Source: an uncultured Acidimicrobiales bacterium (GTDB taxonomy: Bacteria > Actinomycetota > Acidimicrobiia > Acidimicrobiales > SHLQ01). From it: DNA of 39,505 bases. A program made the translations under genes and the position numbers. This document shows, in pieces, positions 1 through 8,628 of the stretch (position 1 is the first letter of the stretch; the number at the start of each line of letters is the position of its first letter). Where the stretch lies: NCBI GenBank assembly GCA_938038785.1, contig CALHTB010000091.1, positions 1 to 39,505 on the forward strand. The letters are read 5' to 3'. A model generated the notes under the pieces. It made no database searches, was not told the origin of the DNA, and saw nothing but the letters and a program-made list of their open reading frames with translations.

Positions 1-1
1 C

Positions 2-583
2 GCCCACCAAACCCTCACCAACACCAACAGCACCAACAACTCGGGGTCGGGCAAGGTGGGGTTGAAGGGGTCCGGTGCCCGGATCAACCTGTGGGTCCAG
101 CTCGACGATTTCGTTGCCGGTAAACACAACGCCTACTTCGCTGACGGCAGCCTCGTCCCCAAAACGGTGTTGGCCCGCTACATGTGCACCGGCACCATCG
201 CCGCCACCGTGTTCGACAAAAACGGCGAAGTCTTGCACCACGGCCGCGAACACCGATACGCCACCCCCGCCCAAATCCGGGGGCTCATCGCCCGAGACAA
301 AGGCTGCGTCCGCTGCCGAGCCGACATCGCCGAATGCGAAGCCCACCACCTCATCCCATGGACCGCCCCCGACCAAGGCGAAACCAACATCGAACAACTC
401 GCGCTCGTATGCACCGACTGCCACCACTACATCCACGACACCAACCAAACCCTCTACCGCAACACCAAAGGCCTCTGGAAACTCCGACCCGCCACCCCCA
501 ACGAAACACCAGCCAAGGGGCGGCGCTGCGAGGAATCACATCTGCCCCTTACCCGAACCGAATTCGGGGTACGTCATGAATGA
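2..583 (+). CDS. HNH endonuclease, DUF222-type, 5' end outside window
   Basis: The reading frame is open from base 2, so the gene starts upstream of the window; only the last 193 codons are seen. The visible part is the C-terminal end of the actinobacterial DUF222/HNH family. It contains a CxxC pair (CVRC), then CEAHHLIPW, an Asn (TNIEQL) and CTDCHHYIH, which together form a Cys-bracketed HNH metal site. Family members are putative DNA nucleases that often occur in many copies per genome, some linked to mobile introns or inteins; the cellular role is not established. A GTG at 56 could be mistaken for a start, but the family domain clearly continues upstream. The next gene is convergent on the minus strand. 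A 12-bp palindrome (CCACGGCCGTGG, 590-601) lies just after the stop and might act as a transcript end. Confidence 0.88.
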   Translation, partial: AHQTLTNTNSTNNSGSGKVGLKGSGARINLWVQLDDFVAGKHNAYFADGSLVPKTVLARYMCTGTIAATVFDKNGEVLHHGREHRYATPAQIRGLIARDKGCVRCRADIAECEAHHLIPWTAPDQGETNIEQLALVCTDCHHYIHDTNQTLYRNTKGLWKLRPATPNETPAKGRRCEESHLPLTRTEFGVRHE

Positions 584-733
584 ACCTTGCCACGGCCGTG
601 GTCTGGCCCAACGCGATCAACCGACCGACCCATCGCCCTCAAGGGCGACCACAACCAACCGCCCCACCCAACTACCAAAGAGGGTCTGCGTCAGCATGCC
701 CGCAGCGCACACGGGTCGCCGATGGCTCGCGAC

Positions 734-1000
734 CTACAAGTACTTCCAGGACTTGGCCCATTCGAGGTACTCGACGAACTGTTCGGGTTCGGGGCGTCCG
801 CTGGTGTCGGCGAAGGCCGTCTCGAAGCGGAAGTTCATCCACGACGAGTCCGGAATTGGCAGGTATGGCTTGGTCTTCCACCACTGATCGGGGGCATGGG
901 TGCGGGCCAGCCGAAATGCGGTTCGCCACAAGTCGGGCCGTTTCGCCAAGGCAAAGGCGTTGTGCAGCGCCCATGTAGGTGGAACGAAATTCTGAGCCAT
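734..1000 (-). CDS. conserved hypothetical protein, 88 aa
   Basis: Small cytoplasmic protein rich in Trp, Phe and Pro, with motifs such as WWKTKPYLPIPDSSWMNFR and a C-terminal YLEWAKSWKYL. I recognise it only as a type of short protein seen in actinobacteria and know of no assigned function. Third codon positions are strongly GC-rich in this frame, as expected for a real gene in this genome, whereas the overlapping plus-strand frames give low-complexity translations. The start is ATG at 998-1000; no strong Shine-Dalgarno sequence precedes it, so it may be leaderless or weakly initiated. It is divergent from the MoxR gene, sharing the 122-bp spacer 1001-1122, and convergent with the HNH gene. 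Confidence 0.7.
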   Translation of the reverse strand: MAQNFVPPTWALHNAFALAKRPDLWRTAFRLARTHAPDQWWKTKPYLPIPDSSWMNFRFETAFADTSGRPEPEQFVEYLEWAKSWKYL

Positions 1001-1122
1001 GTCGTGAGGTTACTGGGGGGACGGCCCCATAGGCCGCGTAGCGATGAACACTCTGGGACCGTGTACAACTATCCTGTAGAAACGCTATTAGCGCGGTCGC
1101 GTCAACTTTCTAGGAGCAGCGG

Positions 1123-2094
1123 GTGACAACTACCCCTCAATCAACTCGGTCCGAGACGTTCTCAACGCTGTTCCGATCGATCGTGGACAATGTCGAGACA
1201 GTTATCCGAGGAAAGCACGACACCGTGCAGCTTGCGGTGCTGGCAATGATCGCCGAAGGGCATGTGCTCCTTGAAGACTCGCCGGGCCTAGGCAAGACCA
1301 CCTTGGCCAAAGCACTATCGCAAACCGTGGGTGGTTCAAGCGGGCGAATCCAGTTCACCCCCGACCTCCTTCCAGCCGACGTCGTCGGCATGTCGATCTG
1401 GAATCGCGGCAGCGGTGAATTCGAATTCCGCCCCGGAGCGGTATTCGCCAACGTCGTGTTGGCAGACGAGATCAACCGGGCATCGCCAAAGACCCAGTCA
1501 GCGCTGCTCGAAGCTATGGCCGAGCGTCAGGTCACCGTCGACACGTCCACCCACCCGCTCGCAAGCCCGTTCATGGTCATTGCCACCCAGAACCCACTCG
1601 ATCACGAGGGGACCTATCCCCTCCCGGAAAGCCAACTCGATCGCTTCCTGATGAAGCTTTCCCTTGGCTACCCCGACCGGGAAGCCGAGCTCGAAATTCT
1701 CGATCAGCAGGGCGATGGCGGTTCGGCCATCGACTCGCTCACCTCAGCGGTCACTCCCCAAGACGTGATCATGATGACCAATGCTCTCACCTCGGTACAT
1801 GTCGCCCCAGAGCTCAAGACCTACCTGCTCGACCTCGCCCACGGCACTCGCACGCATCCTGGGCTGCGGCTCGGCTTGTCACCTCGCGCTGTCCTTAGCA
1901 TGCAGCGAGTTGCTCGGGCACTTGCCGCCGCATCGGGACGAGCGTTTGTCATTCCCGATGACGTCAAGGCCCTCGCCCGGCCGGTGTGGGCGCACCGCAT
2001 CATGCTCACTCCCGAGTCGCAGCTGTCGGGCGTTTCGGCCGCACAGATCGTCGATGACGTCCTCGCCTCCGTCCCGGTTCCCAGCGTCAACTAA
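1123..2094 (+). CDS. MoxR-family AAA+ ATPase
   Basis: A 323-residue AAA+ ATPase of the MoxR group, thought to act as a chaperone that activates or assembles partner proteins, often with DUF58 or VWA-domain partners. Walker A (EDSPGLGKTT) lies at residues 51-60, Walker B (VVLADEINRA) at about 111-120, and sensor and arginine-finger region (LPESQLDRFLMKL) around 166-178. The length is typical. The start is GTG at 1123, preceded by AGGAG at 1112-1116 with suitable spacing. It leads a three-gene operon with a DUF58 protein (2-bp gap) and a transmembrane transglutaminase, an arrangement widely conserved in bacteria. Partnership with those two products is inferred from context. Confidence 0.95.
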   Translation: MTTTPQSTRSETFSTLFRSIVDNVETVIRGKHDTVQLAVLAMIAEGHVLLEDSPGLGKTTLAKALSQTVGGSSGRIQFTPDLLPADVVGMSIWNRGSGEFEFRPGAVFANVVLADEINRASPKTQSALLEAMAERQVTVDTSTHPLASPFMVIATQNPLDHEGTYPLPESQLDRFLMKLSLGYPDREAELEILDQQGDGGSAIDSLTSAVTPQDVIMMTNALTSVHVAPELKTYLLDLAHGTRTHPGLRLGLSPRAVLSMQRVARALAAASGRAFVIPDDVKALARPVWAHRIMLTPESQLSGVSAAQIVDDVLASVPVPSVN

Positions 2095-2096
2095 CA

Positions 2097-3269
2097 ATGC
2101 CAACCGCACGAGGATGGCTATCGCTCGGGTTCGGCGCCGTTTCGATCATCGCTGGTCGACTGTTTGGCATGGTCGAGCTCTACATCGTTGGCACCGCGCT
2201 CATTGCGATCGCGCTCATGGCGATCATCGTTGCTGTGATGAGGCCCCTACAGCTTGCGGTTGGCCGGTCGGTCGCACCATCTCGCCTCCATGTCGGGTCG
2301 GTAGGCCGGGTCGAACTAGCCGTGCGCAATGGCCAGAACAAGACCCCGGTCATGCGAATGACCGACGCAGTGCAGGGCACAGCCGGCGCTCAGCTGTTTG
2401 TCAGCCCACTGGCAGGTAACGAGGTCACTCGGGCGGCATACAAGTTGCCAACCGAACGACGCGGTGTTGTCACCGTCGGCCCAGTCAATTTCGAAGCGAC
2501 CGACCCCTTTGGCCTCGCAACCCGCCGGTTCACCGCCCCGGGTATCGGCAAGCTGGTCGTGTATCCCGAAGTTATCCCGCTGCCCCCAGCGCCGCCGTCG
2601 CCAGCAACCGAACGACGGTCGATGTCGGATACTCCCGAGTTTCTTGGTGGGCGAAGCGAAGAGTTCCATGCGCTGCGCCCATATGTGCCCGGTGATGACA
2701 TCCGCCGAATCAACTGGAGCGCTTCGGCCCGCCACGACGACCTCATCGTGCGCGAGGACGAAGCACCCACCCAGAACCATCTCACCGTGCTGCTCGACAA
2801 CGCGTCGCTCGACTCGGTGCTCGCGGTCGACAAGGGCGCAACGGTGGCGGCCTCGTTGGTGTCGTCGATGCGCAACAGATCCGACCCGTTTCGTTTGCTC
2901 ACCGCAGATGGCCACGACACGAACTTCGTCCTCGGCACCGCCGGCGTCGAACAAGCCCTGAGCATTCTGGCCATCGTCGAGCAGGCAAACCGTGCCCAAG
3001 CCGGCGTCGTGCCCCCCGACGCCCAAGGCGCAGTTGTGGTGGTCAACGGCCCAAACCCCACCATCGACCGATCCGAGCTCACGGCGTACGGCCGTGTGAT
3101 GTTCCTCACGATGAAGCGAAGCGTGTGGACCGACAGCGAGACCCCATCGGAGAGTTCCGCTGACGTCGTTGGTAACGAGATACGCCTCAAGCTGGCGTCG
3201 ATCGACGACCTCGCTGGCTTGTGGACACGCTCGATTACCACGCTGCTATCTCGGGCAGGTTCTCGATGA
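2097..3269 (+). CDS. DUF58 domain-containing membrane protein
   Basis: A 390-residue protein with two hydrophobic segments near the N-terminus (about residues 5-47) and a large soluble part. The diagnostic DUF58 motif EFHALRPYVPGDDIRRINW is at about 188-206. It is followed by a VWA-like region (TVLLDNASLDSVLA) that could bind metal or a protein partner. DUF58 proteins sit beside MoxR ATPases and transglutaminases and are thought to be membrane partners of the ATPase; the biochemical role is unknown. The start ATG is two bases after the moxR stop, so translation is probably coupled. A 111-bp gap separates it from the next gene, long enough for a separate signal, although all three genes point the same way. 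Confidence 0.92.
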   Translation: MPTARGWLSLGFGAVSIIAGRLFGMVELYIVGTALIAIALMAIIVAVMRPLQLAVGRSVAPSRLHVGSVGRVELAVRNGQNKTPVMRMTDAVQGTAGAQLFVSPLAGNEVTRAAYKLPTERRGVVTVGPVNFEATDPFGLATRRFTAPGIGKLVVYPEVIPLPPAPPSPATERRSMSDTPEFLGGRSEEFHALRPYVPGDDIRRINWSASARHDDLIVREDEAPTQNHLTVLLDNASLDSVLAVDKGATVAASLVSSMRNRSDPFRLLTADGHDTNFVLGTAGVEQALSILAIVEQANRAQAGVVPPDAQGAVVVVNGPNPTIDRSELTAYGRVMFLTMKRSVWTDSETPSESSADVVGNEIRLKLASIDDLAGLWTRSITTLLSRAGSR

Positions 3270-3380
3270 TGTTCTTACGTGCGAGTAAGGATTGCCCAAC
3301 AATGCATGAGCTGCCCTTTTGCCGTGCCGATAGGCGTGCAATCGTGGATACGGCTCGAGTGAAGAGGATTCGGTAACCAG

Positions 3381-5756
3381 ATGCTTCCGCGCAGACGAGG
3401 ACAGGTTCGACGGATGCCGACATCGGTTTACGATGTCGCCACCGAGCTGGCCCTGATCGCGTTCACAATCGCCGTGGTCTACTCGTTCAAACGCCTCTTT
3501 GTCGACACGTCGTTCGTGGTGCCAATCGCGGCGGTTGCTGTTTCTGCACATGTCGCCGCGGCCGCTGTTCGCTGGGCTCGTGGCGGCTTAGGTGTCTCGG
3601 CGATCGTCTCAGCCATCGCGTTCGCTGTCACCACATGGGTGCTGTTCCCGCCAACTACCCTCGACCCCGACGTCGGCTTTGGCCGCGAGGCACTTGCGAG
3701 CTACTGGACCGATCTCCAATTGAGTTGGGATCAGTTCCAAACCGTCACCGCTCCCGCCGAGGTCAGCGCCCCATTCCTGCTCCTCATTGCCATGACGACC
3801 TGGGTGATTGCCTTTCTGTCGGATTGGGCGGCATTCCGATTGCGCTCACCGGGCGAAGCGCTCATCCCTGGCCTAGCCGTATTCATTTTCGGGTCGTTCT
3901 TCGCCGCAAGTCAGGCCCGTGTCGAAACCACCGTTCTGGTCTTGGCCACTGGTCTGGCCATCGTCTTGTTCCATCGGCTCGGCGAGACCTCGACAGCTGG
4001 CGCATGGCTTGGCAGCGGCGCTGCCGAGAAGGGGCAGGCATCGCTGTTCCGCGTTGGCCTCGCCATCGTGGCAGCCACGCTGATCGGCGGTGTCGGCGTT
4101 GCCCAAGCGTTGCCCGGATACAACGAACCACCGCTCGAGAACTTCGATCCAAAGTCGTGGGACGACCCAGCCGACCCCCGAGTCGTGCTTTCCCCGCTTG
4201 TCGACATCCAGTCCCGACTGATCGAGCAGCCCGACGTCGAGGTTTTCACCGTTACCTCCGAGGTGAAGGACTACTGGCGTATCACTTCGCTCGATGTGTT
4301 CGACGGACGCACCTGGCGTTCGAAGGGTTCGTTCGAGGGCGCAAGCGGCGAACTCGACACCGACCTTCCAAACGGCACAACCACCGACCCGGTCATCCAG
4401 ACATTCAACGTCAGCAACCTTGGACGCATCTGGCTTCCCGCCGCGTACGAACCAGCCGAGATTCTGGCCTCGCCCGAAGACATCGACCTCGAATACGAGC
4501 CCGAGTCGGGCACCCTTATTGTTAGCCGCGACCGGTCGACCAGCGATGGGCTCGAATATTCGCTGTTGTCGGCGGTGCCGCAGCGAGACACCGACGTCAT
4601 CACCGCAGCTGGATCGAACGTGCCCGACGAGATTGCCGAACGCTATCTCGAACTGCCACCCGACTTCAGCCCACGCATTTCAGAAGAGGCCGCCCGAATT
4701 GTTGCCGACGCCGGAGCTGAGAGCCCGTACGAGAAGGCGCTGGCATTGCAGAACTACTTCCGAGATCCAAGCCTGTTCTCCTACAGCCTCGACGTTGCGA
4801 ACGGCCACCGTGTATCGGACCTCGAGTCGTTCCTGTTCGAGGTCCACGTTGGCTACTGCGAACAGTTCTCCGGCTCGTACGCCGCAATGGCCCGCTCGAT
4901 CGGGCTGCCATCGCGTGTAGCTGTTGGGTTCACCCCGGGCGAATGGGACGAAACAATCGAGGCCTACCGAGTTACCGGCAAGCATGCCCACGCCTGGCCC
5001 GAGGTATGGATCGAAGACGTCGGCTGGCTGCGCTTTGAACCCACTCCAGGGCGTGGAGCTCCCGGTGACGAGGCGTACACCGGGTTGCCCGAAGACCAGG
5101 AAGGTGCAACTCCGCAGACATCGCCAAGCACCACCACAGCTCCCGAGGTCAACCCTGGCCTTACCGGCCCTGACGCCACCACCATCCCGAACCAGCAAGG
5201 TGGCGTCGAAGCAACCACGACCACCGTGCTCAACCCCACCTCTAACCGCGGCGAAACGACCGTCATCGGCGGAGCGCAGGGCGTCACGGTCGCCCGCATC
5301 GCCAAGTGGCTCGCCATCTTGTCCGCAATCGCTTTGTTGCTCGTCGGCCCGCTTGCGTTCGCAAGCTGGCGCTCCCGCCGTCGCCACCGTGCAGTCTCGC
5401 ACGACCCCGGCAAGCGCATTGGCTTGGCGTGGGCCGAGTCTCGTTCAGCACTGCAGCTGATGGGCATGTCGGTATCGGACGCCGAGACCCCCAACGAGCT
5501 CGTGGAACGGGTACACGCCCACCGCCCGAACGCAGCAGTTGCCCTCAAGCCACTCGCCGCCACGGTCACCAACGCCACCTATGCCGGCGGTGTTATCGCC
5601 GAAGAGCGAGCCGTCGAGGCCGAGCAAGTCCCCGCCGTACTCGCCAAGCAAGCACGCGAGGATGTAGGCGGCAGCGAATGGTGGATGCGCCACGCCAACC
5701 CCGTCAACGTGTGGCGTGACCAAGTAGGAACCTGGCGTCACCTGCGCAACAAGTAG
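3381..5756 (+). CDS. transglutaminase-like membrane protein (TgpA family)
   Basis: A 791-residue protein with a multi-helix N-terminal membrane part (DUF3488-like, to about residue 260) and an extracytoplasmic transglutaminase-like domain. A Thr/Pro-rich linker rich in TTT and PST follows at about 575-625, then a single membrane helix at about 636-662 and a short cytoplasmic DUF4129-like tail. Candidate catalytic residues are Cys493 in GYCEQFSGSYA, His537 in HAHAWPEVW and Glu553 in WLRFEPTPG, in the order of the papain-like transglutaminase fold. The family probably acts on cell-envelope proteins as a peptidase or crosslinking enzyme; the substrate is unknown. ATG at 3381 is used here. A second ATG at 3414 also has a GAGGA upstream and would remove only 11 residues. 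Confidence 0.93.
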   Translation: MLPRRRGQVRRMPTSVYDVATELALIAFTIAVVYSFKRLFVDTSFVVPIAAVAVSAHVAAAAVRWARGGLGVSAIVSAIAFAVTTWVLFPPTTLDPDVGFGREALASYWTDLQLSWDQFQTVTAPAEVSAPFLLLIAMTTWVIAFLSDWAAFRLRSPGEALIPGLAVFIFGSFFAASQARVETTVLVLATGLAIVLFHRLGETSTAGAWLGSGAAEKGQASLFRVGLAIVAATLIGGVGVAQALPGYNEPPLENFDPKSWDDPADPRVVLSPLVDIQSRLIEQPDVEVFTVTSEVKDYWRITSLDVFDGRTWRSKGSFEGASGELDTDLPNGTTTDPVIQTFNVSNLGRIWLPAAYEPAEILASPEDIDLEYEPESGTLIVSRDRSTSDGLEYSLLSAVPQRDTDVITAAGSNVPDEIAERYLELPPDFSPRISEEAARIVADAGAESPYEKALALQNYFRDPSLFSYSLDVANGHRVSDLESFLFEVHVGYCEQFSGSYAAMARSIGLPSRVAVGFTPGEWDETIEAYRVTGKHAHAWPEVWIEDVGWLRFEPTPGRGAPGDEAYTGLPEDQEGATPQTSPSTTTAPEVNPGLTGPDATTIPNQQGGVEATTTTVLNPTSNRGETTVIGGAQGVTVARIAKWLAILSAIALLLVGPLAFASWRSRRRHRAVSHDPGKRIGLAWAESRSALQLMGMSVSDAETPNELVERVHAHRPNAAVALKPLAATVTNATYAGGVIAEERAVEAEQVPAVLAKQAREDVGGSEWWMRHANPVNVWRDQVGTWRHLRNK

Positions 5757-5845
5757 CGGGCCACAAGTAAAGCGCAGTAGAGCGCAACAAACGTAGAGCT
5801 GGACGGCCGAACATTCGGCGCCCGGCTGGTCGATGCAGATCAGCC

Positions 5846-5878
5846 GAAGTAGAACCAGCTACGTACTGCTTCTACTTC
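5846..5878 (+). terminator. hairpin after the MoxR operon, possible terminator
   Basis: Nine-base arms GAAGTAGAA (5846-5854) and TTCTACTTC (5870-5878) pair perfectly. After a C/C mismatch, CAG and CTG add three more pairs around a 7-base loop. It lies between two convergent genes and is followed by pyrimidine-rich sequence, but there is no clean T-run, so termination is inferred. Confidence 0.45.
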
Positions 5879-5880
5879 TT

Positions 5881-6270
5881 CTACTGCTTTGAATCGGGGC
5901 CTTCGTCGTTGAGACGGTTGCGCATGCGTTCGCCCGCATCGCCAAAGAAGCCCTTACCCGAGGTACCTCGAGCATTACCGGTTACCTGCTGAAGCCCAGC
6001 CTTACCGACTCGGCGCAGGTTCTTCTCGCCGTACCAGGCAGCGGCCAACATGACGAGGAAGCCAACGAAGGCAATTCGGTAGTCGGTCGACAGCGTGGCG
6101 AGCAGCAGGGCGAGCCCGGCAACAAAGCCAAGGGCAGCCAAACGAATGTGCTTGAAGCCGTGCGTGAACACGGTGGTCGAGGAGACCTCGTGCGCGAGCC
6201 CTGGGTCCTCGTGATAGAGCTGTTGCTCGATCTCGGTAAGGATTCGTTGTTCGTCCTCGGAAAGCGGCAT
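5881..6270 (-). CDS. DUF3040 domain-containing membrane protein
   Basis: A 129-residue protein. It starts with MPLSEDEQRILTEIEQQL, the hallmark N-terminal helix of actinobacterial DUF3040 proteins. Two adjacent membrane helices follow (about residues 45-60 and 65-82), then a short basic tail with a Gly-rich stretch. In other actinobacteria genes of this family are often found near cell-division or MraZ genes, but their function is undefined. Here it lies downstream of dinB on the same strand, 164 bp away, and is convergent with the transglutaminase gene. The start ATG fits the conserved N-terminus; a purine-rich AAGGAA lies just upstream. Confidence 0.9.
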   Translation of the reverse strand: MPLSEDEQRILTEIEQQLYHEDPGLAHEVSSTTVFTHGFKHIRLAALGFVAGLALLLATLSTDYRIAFVGFLVMLAAAWYGEKNLRRVGKAGLQQVTGNARGTSGKGFFGDAGERMRNRLNDEGPDSKQ

Positions 6271-6434
6271 CCGTGGTGTTCCTTGCGTGGTGAACGGCTA
6301 GTTCAATAGTAGTGACTAGCTTAGCGGCCGGTCACCTCAGAATCTTCTCATACGTTGCCCTAAGGAACAACGCGCCATCAGGACCCATCGGCCCGTTTTT
6401 GGCATCTTCAACACTTTGTTCACCACAATGGGTG

Positions 6435-7742
6435 TCAAACAGGTGCAGTTGGAGGTGTTTCGGGCCCAGATTCGCGCTCGATGGCGTTGGGTCCCCACTG
6501 CTGCTCGCCCCGTCGTTTCACCCGCAGTTGACCATCAACAGCGGCTGAGGCAGGCCCAATTGCTGCGTTGCCAAACTTCGCTCGCACTTCGTCGACGAGC
6601 GCTGCGGTTCGCTCGCCACCAGCCGCGGACGCATCGGTACCATCGAGGTCGAGCGAGAGTTGTTCGCCTCGATCTTCGCCCAGGTTGGCTACGCCTATGC
6701 CGAGCAGCCTGACGCCAGGCGTCGTGTCGAGGCTGGCCAGCAGATCTCGACCTAGGCGTAGGAGCTCAGCTGAGGTGTTGAACGGCTGCGGCGCGGTCGC
6801 CCGACGGGTGAACGTAGTGAAGTCGCCGAAACGAATCTTGAGGGTCGCTGTTCGGGCCATCAGGTCTCCGTCACGGAGACGTTGGGCCACGGCATCGCAT
6901 TGGCGAACGAGCTCGGTATCGAGGCTGGCGGGGTCGAACATGTCGTTGGCGAAGGTTTCTTCGTGGCTAATCGACTTCGCGCCTCGGCCCGATTCGACCG
7001 GTCGATCGTCTACCCCGTTTGCCAGGGCGTGCAGGTGTTTCCCGCTGGCCACACCAAGCGAACGCATCAGGCTCTCGAGCGGTGTGTTCGCAAGGTCCTC
7101 AACCGTCTCGATGCCAAGCGACATCAGGCGGGCGTTGGTGGCCTTGCCCACGCCCCACAGGGCCCGCACCGGCAGAGGATGCAGGAACTCGAGTTCGGCG
7201 CCCGGATGCACTTCGAAGATCCCGCTTCCAAACACCGGGCCCGAGCGGGACGCAGTTGGCTTGGCCTCCTCGGAGCTGAGCTTGGCCAGGAACTTATTCG
7301 GGGCAATCCCGACCGAGCACGTCAGACCTTCCTGTTCCCAGATCGTCTTGCGAATGTGCTTGGCAATCGCCTTGCCGTCGCCATGGAGCCGGCCGGCGCC
7401 CGAGACGTCGAGGAACGCCTCGTCCAAGCTGAGCGGTTCGACGATCGGGGTGACGTCGGCGAACACCGACATGACGCGGGCCGAAACCTCGCCATAGAGC
7501 GAGTGGTCCCCCGGCAGGAAAACCGCGTGTGGGCACAACCGCTTGGCCTGTGTCGACGGCATCGCGCTAAACACCCCATAGCTGCGCGCCTCGTAGCTCG
7601 CCGCAGCCACCACGCCGCGTCTACCGGTTCCGCCCACCACGACCGGTTTGCCGCGTAACTCGGGCCTTCGAGTGAGCTCTACCGAGACAAAGAACGCGTC
7701 CATATCGACATGACAGATAGTCCTAGTCGGCGGCTTCTCCAC
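6435..7742 (-). CDS. dinB: DNA polymerase IV (Y-family translesion polymerase)
   Basis: A 435-residue Y-family polymerase that copies past damaged bases. The palm motif ICHVDMDAFFVSVE near the N-terminus and SLDEAFLDVSG carry the catalytic acidic residues. A helix-hairpin-helix region (ALWGVGKATNARLMSLGI) and a little-finger domain follow. QLSLDL near residue 370 resembles the beta-clamp binding peptide of this family. The start is GTG at 7740-7742, giving a short extension before HVDMD as in other members. The C-terminal tail of about 60 residues after the clamp motif is Ala/Gly-rich. The gene is divergent from the 7802 gene across only 59 bp. I found no obvious actinobacterial SOS box in that spacer. 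Confidence 0.95.
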   Translation of the reverse strand: MEKPPTRTICHVDMDAFFVSVELTRRPELRGKPVVVGGTGRRGVVAAASYEARSYGVFSAMPSTQAKRLCPHAVFLPGDHSLYGEVSARVMSVFADVTPIVEPLSLDEAFLDVSGAGRLHGDGKAIAKHIRKTIWEQEGLTCSVGIAPNKFLAKLSSEEAKPTASRSGPVFGSGIFEVHPGAELEFLHPLPVRALWGVGKATNARLMSLGIETVEDLANTPLESLMRSLGVASGKHLHALANGVDDRPVESGRGAKSISHEETFANDMFDPASLDTELVRQCDAVAQRLRDGDLMARTATLKIRFGDFTTFTRRATAPQPFNTSAELLRLGRDLLASLDTTPGVRLLGIGVANLGEDRGEQLSLDLDGTDASAAGGERTAALVDEVRAKFGNAAIGPASAAVDGQLRVKRRGEQQWGPNAIERESGPETPPTAPV

Positions 7743-7801
7743 ACGAGCGACACTAATTGAAAGAACTTAATTGGCTGTCTCGGAGCGCCGATCCTCTAAC
7801 T

Positions 7802-8242
7802 ATGAATCGGCAGAAACCGGGACAGTTCGTCCGCTTCGTTTGCGCGGAGAACCACCGGGCTGCCGATGCAGAGGCTGGCATGTTCTACGCCATCGACGAC
7901 CTTGATCTCACCGACGCCAAAGGATCGGTTCAGCGAGCGTTCGGCGAAGCGTGGTACTGGTTTAGCCCCCAAGGGAAAGGCGGCTTGTACCGACCTCGCT
8001 TGAAGGGCAAAGCCCGAACCCAAACCGTTCGTCGCTCGTTGTTCTGGTTTCGAGCAGAAGCGAAGTTCTTTGACCGCCGAGGCGGCCTTGTCGTCGACCG
8101 GGCGCGCGAACTCGCAGCGGTGGTGACCAGCGCAGGCATCGAGATTCGCGAGATCCAGGCGAACGATGTTGGCGAGCACGTCTGGGAAGACGATAGGCAA
8201 GTGCTCGCCCTGCCTACCTCGCCTGTACCGAGGGCGTTCTAA
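7802..8242 (+). CDS. conserved hypothetical protein, 146 aa
   Basis: I do not recognise a named family. The protein is compact and rich in Trp, Phe and Arg in the middle (GEAWYWFSPQGKGGLYRPRL, then RRSLFWFRAEAKFFD) and carries a C-terminal segment with EIREIQANDVGEHVWEDD. There is no signal peptide or membrane helix. ATG 7802 is chosen because it leads into the well-behaved MNRQKPGQFVRFVCAE; an in-frame start at 7757 would add 15 residues reaching back to the dinB promoter region. The minus-strand frame over the same DNA is less convincing by codon use. The stop lies 95 bp before the next gene. Confidence 0.68.
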   Translation: MNRQKPGQFVRFVCAENHRAADAEAGMFYAIDDLDLTDAKGSVQRAFGEAWYWFSPQGKGGLYRPRLKGKARTQTVRRSLFWFRAEAKFFDRRGGLVVDRARELAAVVTSAGIEIREIQANDVGEHVWEDDRQVLALPTSPVPRAF

Positions 8243-8337
8243 CGGGCCAGGCACACAACGATTCGGTCCATATCGACATGGAGAATCACGCGGTTGGACA
8301 CGCTCAGGAGTCTAGAACTTGTCGATAGCCTGGGGTC

Positions 8338-8628
8338 GTGCAGGATTCCACCCTTCCCGACGCATCACCGCCCGTTTGGGCGCGTATCGCTGCTGTGTCG
8401 TCGATCATCATCGCCGGAGTTTGCGGCGGTCTGATCGGCTGGTCGGTGGTCGACCTGCAGTGCACGAGCGGCGACTGTTCCACGAACGCCGCGCTTATCG
8501 GAGTGGCTAGCGCGCTGATCTGCGCCATCGGCGTGGCTGTCGTTGCGGTGCTGACGCTGCGGGCCATGGCCGAATGGAAAGCAATCGAGGCTCGCGATGC
8601 AGCCCGCAAAGCAAGAGGGCTTGAATGA
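8338..8628 (+). CDS. small two-helix membrane protein, 96 aa
   Basis: Short integral membrane protein. Two hydrophobic stretches (about residues 15-37 and 52-74) are separated by a small loop with two cysteines (LQCTSGDCSTN) that could form an extracytoplasmic disulfide. A charged tail, EWKAIEARDAARKARG, is probably cytoplasmic. The start is GTG at 8338. The stop overlaps the start of the inositol-monophosphatase-family gene by four bases (ATGA), so the two are translated as a coupled pair. Function unknown; the coupling is the only hint that it may serve the downstream enzyme or its membrane context. Confidence 0.75.
   Translation: MQDSTLPDASPPVWARIAAVSSIIIAGVCGGLIGWSVVDLQCTSGDCSTNAALIGVASALICAIGVAVVAVLTLRAMAEWKAIEARDAARKARGLE

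Noticed and set aside
587..1126. Plus-strand 179-codon frame over the small gene
   Set aside because: It lies antisense to the 734-1000 gene, overlaps the moxR promoter and start, and its translation has no family-like features.
5757..5880. Small gene in the convergent gap after the transglutaminase
   Set aside because: No start, RBS and coding pattern together; the gap is explained by a hairpin.
7743..7801. SOS box between dinB and the 7802 gene
   Set aside because: The spacer is AT-rich (TAATTGAAAGAACTTAATT) but does not fit the actinobacterial TCGAAC-N4-GTTCGA consensus.
7796..8254. Minus-strand 152-codon frame opposite the 7802 gene
   Set aside because: Codon use and residue composition favour the plus-strand frame, whose translation has conserved-looking aromatic motifs.
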